From contig JAGRLQ010000114.1 in assembly GCA_020441735.1 (NCBI GenBank), positions 1 through 18,338 of the forward strand: a DNA stretch of 18,338 bases. Direction: 5' to 3'. Shown in pieces: positions 1 through 7,422 of the stretch. The DNA is from Nitratireductor sp. (GTDB taxonomy: Bacteria; Pseudomonadota; Alphaproteobacteria; Rhizobiales; Rhizobiaceae). How positions within the stretch are numbered: position 1 is the first letter of the stretch; every line of letters begins with the position of its first letter. The position numbers and the translations under genes were made by a program. The notes beneath the pieces are model-generated. The model saw only the letters and a list, made by a program, of their open reading frames with translations, was not told the origin of the DNA and ran no database searches.

Positions 1-550
1 CGGCCCGCCGCTGGCGCTCGCGCATTGAGGGTGCCGGCAGATCAACGGTAATGACCAGGGCCGAGAATCCACTGTCCGCTGCCCGCTTGAGCAGGTCTTC
101 GTTGATGGCCCAGTCGGCAAACGTATAGAGCTGGAACCAGCCGTTTTCACCCGCCACGCTGCCAACCGCCTCGGGCGTCTCGCAGGCAACCGTGCTCAGG
201 CAATAGGGAATGTTGGTCCGTTTGGCCGACCGCGCCAGCATGAGTTCAGCCCCCGGCCACATCAGCCCCGTCATGCCGACCGGCGCCATGCCGAAAGGCA
301 GGTCATAGGTGCGCCCGAACAGGCTGGTCGAAAGTTCCGGCCTGATCGTCCCCTGCAACCCCCGTGGCTTGAACAGCACCTGGTCAAGGCAATCGCGGTT
401 GCGCTGAACCGCTGTCTCGAAGCCGGTTCCGCTATCGAGATATTCCCAGGCGAAATGCGGCATGCGGCGTTTGGCAAGCCTGCACAAATCCTCGATGGCC
501 GGCACATGCTCAAGACGCTCGGCAGGCGTCATGTCGCCAAAGGCGGTCAT
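1..550 (-). CDS. FMN-dependent alpha-hydroxy acid dehydrogenase (partial, C-terminus outside window)
   Basis: This is the N-terminal 183 residues of a member of the lactate dehydrogenase/glycolate oxidase/mandelate dehydrogenase family, which oxidises L-2-hydroxy acids to 2-oxo acids with FMN in a TIM barrel. Visible family landmarks are the helix with WEYLDSGTG (about residues 35-43), the FMN-binding strand FGMAPVGMTGL (87-97), STVACETPEAV (119-129), WFQLY (138-142) and VITVDLPAPSMRERQRR (166-182), the last matching the family's VDTPxxGxRExDxR segment. The catalytic His/Arg region lies beyond the window. The start at 550 overlaps the stop of the upstream MDR gene by four bases (ATGA), so translation is probably coupled. 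It is the third gene of the ACAD-MDR-hydroxyacid dehydrogenase operon. The exact substrate cannot be told; the catabolic context makes a hydroxy acid or lactate-like compound plausible. Confidence 0.9.
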   Translation of the reverse strand, partial: MTAFGDMTPAERLEHVPAIEDLCRLAKRRMPHFAWEYLDSGTGFETAVQRNRDCLDQVLFKPRGLQGTIRPELSTSLFGRTYDLPFGMAPVGMTGLMWPGAELMLARSAKRTNIPYCLSTVACETPEAVGSVAGENGWFQLYTFADWAINEDLLKRAADSGFSALVITVDLPAPSMRERQRRA

Positions 551-1599
551 GGCTGATGATCATCCGGTACCAGCAGGATCTTGCCCTTGTTCTCGCCCTT
601 CAGAAGGCCGGGCAGCTGTTTGTGGGCATCCTTCAACGGCACCCGTGCAGCGACTTCCGTCTGCCATGCTCCTGATGCGAAGCGCTTCTGCACGGTGCGG
701 ATAACCCGGATCTTGCTCAGCAGAGGCGTATTCTGCATCCAGTTGACCAGCCAGAATCCCTCAACCTGTTTCATCATGAAGATGAACTGTCCCGGATCCT
801 GCAGCGCCGTCGGCTCGTCGGTCAGTCTTCCGTAGATGACCCAGCGCGCTCGCGGTCCCATCAGGCCGAACATCTCCGATACAACCGGCCCGGTGACAGC
901 ATCCAGCAGCATCACCGGCTTTTCGGACTTGCAGACTGCGGCAAACGCGTCGGCAAAGTCCTTCTTTTCACAATTGAGCACATGGGTAGCGCCCAGTTCC
1001 TTGAGGTGTTCGATCTGGCTGTCGCGGCGGACAACGGAAATCGCCGTATAGCCTTCATCACGTGCCAGCCCCGCCATCAGCTTGCAGAGCTGGCTGGAGG
1101 CAGCCGTCATCACGAACGCCTTCGAACCGGAGCGCTTGACCATGTCGAACATCGCATGGGCGGTCAGCGGATTGACGATCATCGCCGCGCCATCCTCGTC
1201 GCGCACATCCTTTCGCAAGGCGATGGAAGTCGCAGCGTCGGCAATGACATATTCTGCCCAACTGCCCGAGTTGTGCGCCACGAATGCCACCCGCTTGCCT
1301 TTCAGCATGTTCGCCATGAAACCGCCGCCCGAAGCAACCACATCGCCCACCGCCTCGAAACCCGCAGGCTGGCCCTTGATCCGTGGCTGACCGTAATTGC
1401 CCTGGAAAAATACCAGATCGGAGGGATTGACCGACGAACAGCGCATTCTGACCAATACCTGTCCCTTCTTCGGCTTCGGCACGTCCATTTCCTCATAGGC
1501 AAGAAAGGGTGCGAGGCTTTCAGGCGTATAACTGGCGAGTTCGGCCGAATAGCCTCCTTCCTTCAGTACCAGCGCCTTCATTCTGCTTGGCAGGGTCAT
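547..1599 (-). CDS. zinc-independent MDR oxidoreductase (quinone oxidoreductase/enoyl reductase-like)
   Basis: A 350-residue medium-chain dehydrogenase/reductase. The N-terminal GroES-like domain carries RCSSVNPSDL (53-62) and GFEAVGDVV (80-88). The C-terminal Rossmann domain follows, with MTAASSQLCKLMAGLA (about 164-179), VVRRDSQIEHLKELGATHVLN (189-209) as the NADP-binding loop, and a family-like C-terminus ending in KGKILL. The catalytic Cys/His zinc ligands and the four-Cys structural zinc lobe are absent, as in quinone oxidoreductases and trans-2-enoyl reductases. I chose the ATG at 1599 because a strong AAGGAGGAG lies just upstream; an in-frame ATG at 1581 (MKALVLKE) is the alternative. 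The gene starts 23 bases after the acyl-CoA dehydrogenase stop and overlaps the next gene by ATGA, so it is the middle gene of an operon. The substrate is not predictable; an enoyl thioester or enone is my inference. Confidence 0.88.
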   Translation of the reverse strand: MTLPSRMKALVLKEGGYSAELASYTPESLAPFLAYEEMDVPKPKKGQVLVRMRCSSVNPSDLVFFQGNYGQPRIKGQPAGFEAVGDVVASGGGFMANMLKGKRVAFVAHNSGSWAEYVIADAATSIALRKDVRDEDGAAMIVNPLTAHAMFDMVKRSGSKAFVMTAASSQLCKLMAGLARDEGYTAISVVRRDSQIEHLKELGATHVLNCEKKDFADAFAAVCKSEKPVMLLDAVTGPVVSEMFGLMGPRARWVIYGRLTDEPTALQDPGQFIFMMKQVEGFWLVNWMQNTPLLSKIRVIRTVQKRFASGAWQTEVAARVPLKDAHKQLPGLLKGENKGKILLVPDDHQP

Positions 1600-1622
1600 T
1601 TCCTCCTCCTTCAGCGGGAGCC

Positions 1623-2852
1623 TTAGAATTTTTCCTGGCTGTATTTCTTCAGTTCCGTTCTGGCGACTTGGCGGCGATGCACCGCATCGGGCCCATCCGC
1701 AAGCCTCAAGGTACGCACATGCTTCCAGGAATGGGCCAGCGTCGTGTCCTGCGATATCCCCTGCGCGCCATGCACCTGCACGGCCTCGTCGATCACCTTC
1801 AGCGCCATCAGCGGCGCCACCACCTTGATCTGCGATATCCACGGCGCGGCGGCCCGAGCATCACCCTGGTCCATCATCCAGGCAGCCTTCAGGCACAACA
1901 GCCTGGCCTGCTCTATTTCCATGCGCGCATTGGCGATGATGTCATAATTGGCACCGAGATGAGCAATCGGCTTTCCAAACGCCTCACGCTGCAGTGCCCT
2001 GCGGCACATCAGCTCAAGCGCATTCTCAGCCTGTCCGATTGCCCGCATGCAGTGGTGGATACGGCCCGGCCCCAGCCGCCCTTGCGAGATTTCAAACCCC
2101 CGCCCCTCGCCCAGCAGCAGGTTTTCCGCCGGCACGCGCACATCGGTGAAACGGATATGCAAATGGCCATGCGGCGCATCATCCATGCCGTAGACTTCCA
2201 TCGGCCGCAGTTTTTTGACGCCTTTGGTCGCTGCATCGACCAGGATCATCGAATGCTGTTGATGCCGCGAGCGGCTTTCATCCGGCGTATGCACCATGAC
2301 GATGTAGATCGCACAGCGCGGATCGCCCGCTCCCGAAGACCACCATTTTTCACCGTTGAGAACGTATTCGTCGCCATCCTTCACGCAGGACATGGAAATG
2401 TTGGTGGCGTCCGACGAGGCAACATCCGGCTCGGTCATCAGATAGGCAGATCGGATTTCACCTTCGAGCAGTGGCGCAAGCCACTTCTTCTTGTGCTCCG
2501 CGCTGCCATAGCGCTCCAGCACTTCCATATTGCCGGTATCGGGCGCATTGCAGTTGAAAACCTCGGCGGCAAGATGCGACTTACCCATCTCTTCGGCCAG
2601 ATAGGCATATTCGACCGTGGAAAGCCCGTAGCCTTTGTCGGAATCGGTGAGCCAGAAGTTCCAAAGCCCCCGTTCCTTGGCTTTCGCTTTCAGCCCTTCG
2701 AGGATTTCCTTCTGGCGCTCCGTGTAGCTCCAGCGGTCCCCCTTGGCGACCTCGGCCAGAAACTCCGCATCAAGCGGCTTGATTTCGTCGGCGACCATCC
2801 GCGCCACTTTTTCGTGGATCGGCTTCAGCCGCTCCGTCATGCCCAGGTCCAT
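1623..2852 (-). CDS. acyl-CoA dehydrogenase, ACAD10/ACAD11-like
   Basis: A 409-residue FAD flavoprotein of the acyl-CoA dehydrogenase superfamily. The N-terminal helical domain (1-135) is followed by the beta domain with AYLMTEPDVASSDATN (136-151) and LNGEKWWSSGAG (165-176), then the C-terminal helical domain with QREAFGKPIAHL (288-299). The ending, VHGAQGISQDTTLAHSW then RTLRLADGPDAVHRR (about 360-394), resembles the ACAD10/ACAD11 subfamily rather than fatty-acid ACADs. Where medium-chain enzymes have the catalytic Glu in YEGT, this protein has ADGP (Asp386). The start at 2852 has a good AGGAGG upstream; the reading frame stays open further 5' but runs into the divergent promoter. It is the first gene of its operon and divergent from an SDR. 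ACAD10/11 proteins carry an APH-type kinase domain fused to this one; here a separate kinase lies at 9059-10114. Confidence 0.93.
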   Translation of the reverse strand: MDLGMTERLKPIHEKVARMVADEIKPLDAEFLAEVAKGDRWSYTERQKEILEGLKAKAKERGLWNFWLTDSDKGYGLSTVEYAYLAEEMGKSHLAAEVFNCNAPDTGNMEVLERYGSAEHKKKWLAPLLEGEIRSAYLMTEPDVASSDATNISMSCVKDGDEYVLNGEKWWSSGAGDPRCAIYIVMVHTPDESRSRHQQHSMILVDAATKGVKKLRPMEVYGMDDAPHGHLHIRFTDVRVPAENLLLGEGRGFEISQGRLGPGRIHHCMRAIGQAENALELMCRRALQREAFGKPIAHLGANYDIIANARMEIEQARLLCLKAAWMMDQGDARAAAPWISQIKVVAPLMALKVIDEAVQVHGAQGISQDTTLAHSWKHVRTLRLADGPDAVHRRQVARTELKKYSQEKF

Positions 2853-3061
2853 GAAACCCTCCTGCCTGCTCCCGCCGCGCAAAACACAGGGGAAATTCTG
2901 CCGCCGGTGACTGTTCCATGCGATGGCAAAGCTGTAAACAACACCGAATATCCACTTTACGTAACAGTTAAATCCGGTCCCTACTAGCGGGCAAAGCGGC
3001 GCAACCGGCACACTGCGAAACCAGCCACAGGACCGGTCAAATGCCAGACAAGGGAAAGCGA
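2853..3061. promoter_or_regulatory. divergent intergenic region with palindromic operator candidate
   Basis: About 210 bases separate the minus-strand ACAD start (2852) from the plus-strand SDR start (3062), so both promoters must lie here unless transcripts begin inside genes. The region is more A/T-rich than its surroundings around 2930-2975. It contains the perfect 8-base palindrome TTACGTAA (2957-2964) abutting TAACAGTTA (2962-2970), itself an odd palindrome. Clustered palindromes of this kind are typical of TetR- or MarR-type operators in acyl-CoA catabolic loci. No such regulator gene is in the window, and I cannot assign -35/-10 boxes with confidence. Confidence 0.35.
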
Positions 3062-3901
3062 ATGAACATCTGTGAGCGGCTCTTTTCGCTGAAGGGAAAA
3101 TCGGCACTGGTAACCGGTGGCGCCAGCGGCATCGGTTTCATGATCGCTTCCGCGCTTGTGGAGGCCGGCGCCGATGTGATGATCGCTTCGCGCAAGGCGG
3201 ACGATTGCCAGAAAGCCGCAGAAGCAATCAACGAACTGGCCCAAAGGTCGAATTCTGGCGGATCGGCTACAGGCTTCGGCGGCAATGTGGCAACCCGCGA
3301 CGGCGTGCTTGCCCTCGCCGGGGAAGTGAGAAGCCGCACCGATGCGCTGCACATCCTGTTCAACAATGCCGGCACCACCTGGGGGGAGCCGGTCGATACC
3401 TTCCCTTACGAGGCCTGGGGCCGGGTTCTGGACGTAAACGTCACCGGCCTGTTCAACCTGACGCGCGAGCTTCTCCCACTGCTGGAAAAGACCGCCACGA
3501 AGGAGGATCCTTCCCGCGTCATCAATGTCGGTTCGGTCATGGGTTCCGCGCCTTATGGAGATGGTGCTTATTCCTATGCGGCTTCCAAGGCGGCGGTGCA
3601 TCACCTGACCCGCATTCTCGGCAAGGAACTCGCCCACCGCCACATCACCTTCAACGCCTTCGCGCCAGGGCCTTTCCCCTCGAAGATGACGGCTTTTGCC
3701 ACCGGTTCGGAAGAAAAAGCTGCCGTTACCGGCAAGTCGGTGCCCCTCGGCCGCATCGGCAATGCGGACGATATTGCCGCTGCAACGCTCTATCTCTGCG
3801 GTCCCGGCGGCTCCTATGTCACCGGCTGCATCCTGCCTATCGATGGTGGCACCCACGTCACCACCGGACCGGACCTGTTCGAGGAAGCAGCCAGGCTCTG
3901 A
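3062..3901 (+). CDS. SDR family oxidoreductase (RhlG-like)
   Basis: A 279-residue short-chain dehydrogenase/reductase that would carry out NAD(P)-dependent carbonyl/hydroxyl interconversion in the cytoplasm. It shows the dinucleotide motif TGGASGIG (18-25), SRK after strand 2 (an Arg that favours NADPH), NNAG, the catalytic Ser in INVGSVMGS, and YAASK as the YxxxK pair, with the DGG-containing C-terminus usual for classical SDRs. The wording of the sequence resembles the RhlG-like 3-oxoacyl reductase group. I chose the ATG at 3062 because a purine-rich AGGGAAAG precedes it; the in-frame ATG at 3041 would add seven residues (MPDKGKR) and has a poorer ribosome site. It is divergent from the ACAD operon and 69 bases upstream of a second SDR on the same strand, probably in one transcript. 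Confidence 0.9.
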   Translation: MNICERLFSLKGKSALVTGGASGIGFMIASALVEAGADVMIASRKADDCQKAAEAINELAQRSNSGGSATGFGGNVATRDGVLALAGEVRSRTDALHILFNNAGTTWGEPVDTFPYEAWGRVLDVNVTGLFNLTRELLPLLEKTATKEDPSRVINVGSVMGSAPYGDGAYSYAASKAAVHHLTRILGKELAHRHITFNAFAPGPFPSKMTAFATGSEEKAAVTGKSVPLGRIGNADDIAAATLYLCGPGGSYVTGCILPIDGGTHVTTGPDLFEEAARL

Positions 3902-3912
3902 ACAGAGCTTGG
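3891..3912 (+). other. perfect inverted repeat spanning the stop codon of the first SDR
   Basis: The segment CCAGGCTCTG / CAGAGCTTGG forms a ten-base-pair stem (one G-T wobble) around an AA centre and includes the TGA stop. No T-run follows, so it is not a standard intrinsic terminator. It could be an mRNA-stabilising or processing hairpin between the two SDR cistrons, or chance. Confidence 0.35.
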
Positions 3913-3970
3913 GAATACGGCATTTCAGACACCAAAGATTGTTGTTTCAGTCGATCAAGAGGGTTTTCAC

Positions 3971-4879
3971 ATGACAATTGAATTCAAGGACCAGGTCGCC
4001 ATCGTCACCGGCGCCGGCAACGGCCTCGGCAGGAGCCATGCGATGGAACTTGCCCGCCGCGGCGCAAAAGTGGTGGTCAATGATTTCGGCGGTGCGCGCG
4101 ACGGTTCCGGCGGGTCGCTGTCGCCTGCCGAAGAAGTGGTCAAGGCAATCGAGGCAGACGGCGGCGAAGCCATGGCCAACGGCGCCAATGTCGCCAGCAT
4201 TGAGGAGACCGGGCAGATGGTTGCCGACGCGGTCGCCAGATGGGGTCGCGTCGATGTGCTGATCAACAATGCCGGCATCCTGCGCGATCGCAGCTTTGGC
4301 AAGATGTCGGAGGCTGAATGGGATGCAGTCGTCGCCGTGCACCTGAAAGGCTCGGCAAACTGCGCCCTCTCGGTCTGGAACCAGATGAAGGAACAGGGCT
4401 ATGGCCGAATCCTGATGACCACGTCCACCTCGGGCATCTACGGCAATTTCGGCCAGGCCAATTACGGTGCCGCCAAGATGGGCGTGATCGGCATGATGAA
4501 CACCCTGTGCATTGAAGGCATGAAGAGCGACATCCGCGTCAATTGCCTGGCACCGACAGCTGCAACCCGCATGACCGAGGACATCATGACCGAGGAAATG
4601 CTCGCAGCGCTTGACCCCAAACACGTAACCCCGGCCGCCGTCTATCTGGTAAGCCGCGATGCGCCGAACCGGACCGTGATGTTTGCCGGTGGCGGCACGT
4701 TTTCAAAGCTCGAAATCCGCGAGAGCAAGGGCGTGTTCATCTCCGAGGATGAACGCAATGCCGATCAGGTAGCCGCGAAGTTCGAGGCGATTTCCGACAT
4801 GTCGGAACCCGATCACTTCACCCATGGCAATGAACACATCGCCAAGGTGCTGACCAATGCCCAGAAGGCTATGAACTGA
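3971..4879 (+). CDS. SDR family 3-hydroxyacyl-CoA dehydrogenase-like (MFE-2/HSD17B4-type domain)
   Basis: A 302-residue SDR. It has VTGAGNGLGRSHA (13-25), the VVVNDFGG segment after strand 2 (an Asp that favours NAD), NNAGILRDRSF, the catalytic Ser in TTSTSGIYGNFGQ and NYGAAK as the YxxxK motif. VNDFGGxRDGSG and NNAGILRDRSFxKM are hallmarks of the (3R)-hydroxyacyl-CoA dehydrogenase domain of peroxisomal multifunctional enzyme type 2 and its bacterial stand-alone relatives. It probably oxidises a 3-hydroxyacyl-CoA in a beta-oxidation-like route. It is about 50 residues longer than classical SDRs, the extra being C-terminal (FISEDERNADQVAAKFEAIS onward), which also fits this group. A short AGAGGG precedes the ATG. 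It lies downstream of the RhlG-like SDR in the same direction. Confidence 0.9.
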   Translation: MTIEFKDQVAIVTGAGNGLGRSHAMELARRGAKVVVNDFGGARDGSGGSLSPAEEVVKAIEADGGEAMANGANVASIEETGQMVADAVARWGRVDVLINNAGILRDRSFGKMSEAEWDAVVAVHLKGSANCALSVWNQMKEQGYGRILMTTSTSGIYGNFGQANYGAAKMGVIGMMNTLCIEGMKSDIRVNCLAPTAATRMTEDIMTEEMLAALDPKHVTPAAVYLVSRDAPNRTVMFAGGGTFSKLEIRESKGVFISEDERNADQVAAKFEAISDMSEPDHFTHGNEHIAKVLTNAQKAMN

Positions 4880-4900
4880 GGAATTCGGGTTCCTGAAAAC

Positions 4901-5791
4901 CTAGCGTCGCGGCGCGATGCGGTCGAGCAGCGCCAGCCCGGCCCTGCAAATCCGGTCCATGATCGCGTCGTGGACCCTGACAAACCGCTTCCAACCGTTG
5001 GATTGGAACATGCTACCCGGCTGTGCAGACACCACCGCCATATTGCGCATGCTTGCATCCACCCTGCCGTCATCGGCCAGCACGATGTAACGGTAGAGAA
5101 TGGCCGCGATGGCGATCATGAAGATACCGGCAAGGAACGTGTCCGACGGGAAATGCCCGCCCTGCCCGACCCGCATATACGCTGCGTAGAACCATAGCGG
5201 CATCAGCAGCGTCATCAGCGGCTTGCGCCATTTCGGCAATACGAAGATCAGCGAAATAACGAGCATGACCATGGAGGAGACTTCGCCGCTGACGAAGGAG
5301 CAGTTGTCGGTGCATTGACCACCGCTCTCGAACAACCGCTTGAAATCGAGATTGCCGCCGAATTCGCTTACCGTGCGCGGCCTCGGCCTGCCGACATTGT
5401 CCTTGAGGATCATGTTGGTGACGAGTAGCGGCCCGATCAGCGAGGTGAGCAACAGAAAGAGCCATTTCACCGGCGCCAACCGCCGGAACCGGCCTCGATG
5501 ATAGATTGCCCCGGCAAGACCAAGCACCACGATGCCATAGAAAACACCATAGCCGATCATGTTGAAGCGCCGCAGCGCCGACCAGATATCGCTGCCACGC
5601 AGGGTGAAATCGCCGTCGGCAAACAGCATCCGCGTCAGCGAGATGTCCAATTGCGGCCATGCGAGAAACAGCAGGCTTGCCAGCAATCCGGCAGCAGCAG
5701 TTGCAAACAGCACACGCCTGGCAAACCGCCGTTCGGCGGCAAGTTCTGCAGGTTCAAGCCCGCTCGTCCAGTAGAGCACGGGCACATTCAT
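4901..5791 (-). CDS. PAP2 family membrane phosphatase (LpxE-like candidate)
   Basis: A 296-residue integral membrane protein with about six hydrophobic segments (near 27-45, 80-97, 110-129, 172-185, 191-206, 218-237). It carries the three PAP2 motifs: KX6RP at Lys130-Arg137-Pro138 (KDNVGRPRP), motif 2 at 167-170, and RX5HX3D at Arg207, His213 and Asp217 (RVGQGGHFPSD). Motif 2 reads VSGE where the family usually has PSGH, so the usual acid histidine is a glutamate. Its start overlaps the stop of the GT39 transferase by ATGA. Family members remove phosphate from lipid A, undecaprenyl diphosphate or other lipid phosphates at the membrane. The neighbouring lipid-linked sugar genes suggest a lipid A phosphatase or a carrier-recycling role, but the substrate is inferred. 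A basic C-terminal tail follows the last TM. Confidence 0.88.
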   Translation of the reverse strand: MNVPVLYWTSGLEPAELAAERRFARRVLFATAAAGLLASLLFLAWPQLDISLTRMLFADGDFTLRGSDIWSALRRFNMIGYGVFYGIVVLGLAGAIYHRGRFRRLAPVKWLFLLLTSLIGPLLVTNMILKDNVGRPRPRTVSEFGGNLDFKRLFESGGQCTDNCSFVSGEVSSMVMLVISLIFVLPKWRKPLMTLLMPLWFYAAYMRVGQGGHFPSDTFLAGIFMIAIAAILYRYIVLADDGRVDASMRNMAVVSAQPGSMFQSNGWKRFVRVHDAIMDRICRAGLALLDRIAPRR

Positions 5792-7266
5792 GGCCGGTAA
5801 CCTTCCAGAACAAAGATGCGCAGCAGCTTGTCGCTGCCCACAAATTCCGAAACCTCGCCGGCAAGCCGCACAGCGGCGAAATGCTCTGCGACCTCCTGCG
5901 GCACCGTCGCGCCGTTGGCTGGATATATGAAATCAGTATCCTGCAGGTCTGGCCGGTCCTGCAGCGCGCGGGTCAGTTCGAAATGATCGCCCGGCGCTTC
6001 ACCCTCCCGCCAGGCATAAACCGTGAGCGGTTCGTCGCGCAGGTAATAGATCAGCGTTGCCGAGCGCTTGCGGCTACCCGAAAGAACGTTCTCGATGCCT
6101 TCGGCGCGAGCCACATCGGCTACCGCTTGGCCCAGTTCCGGCCCGCCCCACATGCGCGAAAACGGGTTCTGTTTTTCTGCAAGTGGCAGTTCTCCCGGTC
6201 CGGCATAGGCTGCAATAACCGCGACAACGGCAAAGACCACCGCATGAATGCCGTTTGAGACCCGCATCCAAACGCCCGGCATGCGGCGTACGAAAAGTTC
6301 GCTGACCAACAGCACGACGGCTGGAAAGGCCGTCGCCGCCCAGTTTGCGTAGGCCTTGCTCATGATCGCCTGAAACGAGATCAGCACGAGAACCGGCAGG
6401 GAAAACGCAATGAGCAGTTTCTGCTCGCTGCTCGCCCCTTCCCGCCACAGCCGGAAGAGCGCAATCAGATAGACGGCAAAGACAATCGGCCCGGCAACAC
6501 CGAACTGCGAGCCGAGGAATTCGCCGAGCCCCGCAAGATTCGGAAAATGTCCGCCCCAGCCAATGTTGTCGCCGGTATGAGCCACCGTGGTAAACTGGTT
6601 TTGCGCCTGCCACAGCAGGTTGGGGATCAGGAAGGCGAGCCCGGCAGCGAAAGCAGTCCACAGCCGCCAATCCTTCAGCAGCCCCCGCCCTTCCCGCGTC
6701 AAAACGGCATGTAACACGAAGCACAGCAGGAAATAGGCCATGGCGTATTTCGCGTTGAGTCCGAGGCCGAAGGCGAGCGCCAGCAAGACCAGCCACTTCG
6801 CTGCCCCGTCCTGCCGGTAACAGATCAGCGCCCAAAGCGTTGCCGACCAGCACAGCAGTAGCGGCACATCGGTGGAAACCAGCGTCGAGGAAAGCGAAAC
6901 AGCAGGTAGCAGCAGCCAGCCAATGCCGGCGATTAGCCCGATGCGGGCGTCAAACAGCGCCCTTCCCGCCTGAAAAACGAAGAAACCCGTCAGCGTATGC
7001 AATACGGGCGATGCCAGCCGCACACAGAACTCGCTGTCACCGCAGACCCCGGTAAAACCGGCAATCGTCCAGGCAAGCAGCGGCGGCTTGGAGAAGTAGC
7101 CGAAGGCCGGTTCCTTCGCCCAAACCCAATATTGCGCCTCGTCGAAGAACAGCGGTGCATTGTTGAACCACAGCGATACGACGCGCAGCAGCAGGATGAA
7201 ACCCGCAAACAACCAGAAGCGCCCCGCCATCGAGGCAGCGCTGCCCGCATCCTGTTTTTCTGCCAT
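5788..7266 (-). CDS. ArnT-like glycosyltransferase family 39 (polyprenyl-phosphate sugar to lipid/core)
   Basis: A roughly 492-residue multi-spanning membrane protein of the GT39/ArnT superfamily. After the first TM it has the periplasmic acidic motif FFDEAQYWVWA and GYFSKPPLLAWT, both characteristic of ArnT-like enzymes. About ten further hydrophobic segments follow, then a soluble C-terminal domain of about 120 residues (from roughly 370). Such enzymes move a sugar from a polyprenyl-phosphate donor to lipid A, LPS core or protein on the periplasmic face. ArnT adds aminoarabinose; the rhizobial Rgt proteins add galacturonic acid. The sugar here is unknown. The start is uncertain: ATG at 7266 (MAEKQ, weak GGAA upstream) or ATG at 7278 (MERS). 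It is coupled by ATGA to the PAP2 gene and divergent from the GT2 gene that could make its donor. Confidence 0.88.
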   Translation of the reverse strand: MAEKQDAGSAASMAGRFWLFAGFILLLRVVSLWFNNAPLFFDEAQYWVWAKEPAFGYFSKPPLLAWTIAGFTGVCGDSEFCVRLASPVLHTLTGFFVFQAGRALFDARIGLIAGIGWLLLPAVSLSSTLVSTDVPLLLCWSATLWALICYRQDGAAKWLVLLALAFGLGLNAKYAMAYFLLCFVLHAVLTREGRGLLKDWRLWTAFAAGLAFLIPNLLWQAQNQFTTVAHTGDNIGWGGHFPNLAGLGEFLGSQFGVAGPIVFAVYLIALFRLWREGASSEQKLLIAFSLPVLVLISFQAIMSKAYANWAATAFPAVVLLVSELFVRRMPGVWMRVSNGIHAVVFAVVAVIAAYAGPGELPLAEKQNPFSRMWGGPELGQAVADVARAEGIENVLSGSRKRSATLIYYLRDEPLTVYAWREGEAPGDHFELTRALQDRPDLQDTDFIYPANGATVPQEVAEHFAAVRLAGEVSEFVGSDKLLRIFVLEGYRP

Positions 7267-7422
7267 GCTTCGTTCCATTCGGGCTTTCTGACGGCTTTGC
7301 GCCCGTTTCGAGCTGGCCGGCATCCCTTGCGAATTCGTGGCGTCTATGGGATGGAAGCGCCAAGCTGTCAACAAGAGCGGAACCTGCTTCCCCTCCGTCT
7401 TATCGCGTATTTTGGTGTATTC
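7267..7422. promoter_or_regulatory. divergent intergenic region between GT39 and GT2 genes
   Basis: These 156 bases must hold the promoters of the GT39-PAP2 operon and of the GT2 gene. I see no convincing -35/-10 pair or operator. A GGAAC at about 7379 lacks a CGTT at 16-17 bases, so it is not an EcfG site. The GT2 gene has no clear ribosome binding site in its last 15 upstream bases. Confidence 0.3.

Noticed and set aside
982..1626. A 214-codon plus-strand open frame
   Set aside because: Antisense to the MDR gene, with no ribosome site and shadow-like composition.
1509..2987. A 492-codon open frame on the plus strand
   Set aside because: It lies antisense to the clear ACAD and part of the MDR gene; its translation is rich in Arg, His and Pro with no domain, as expected for the mirror of a high-GC gene.
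3041..3061. Upstream ATG as the start of the first SDR
   Set aside because: It would add MPDKGKR; the ribosome-like purine run lies between it and the ATG at 3062, which fits the downstream start better.
4876..4897. Hairpin AGGAA/TTCCT after the second SDR
   Set aside because: Only five base pairs and no T-run on either strand, so it does not qualify as a terminator for either convergent gene.
7379..7405. GGAAC before the GT2 gene as an EcfG promoter
   Set aside because: The nearest CGTC/CGTA lies at 12 or 22 bases, not 16-17.
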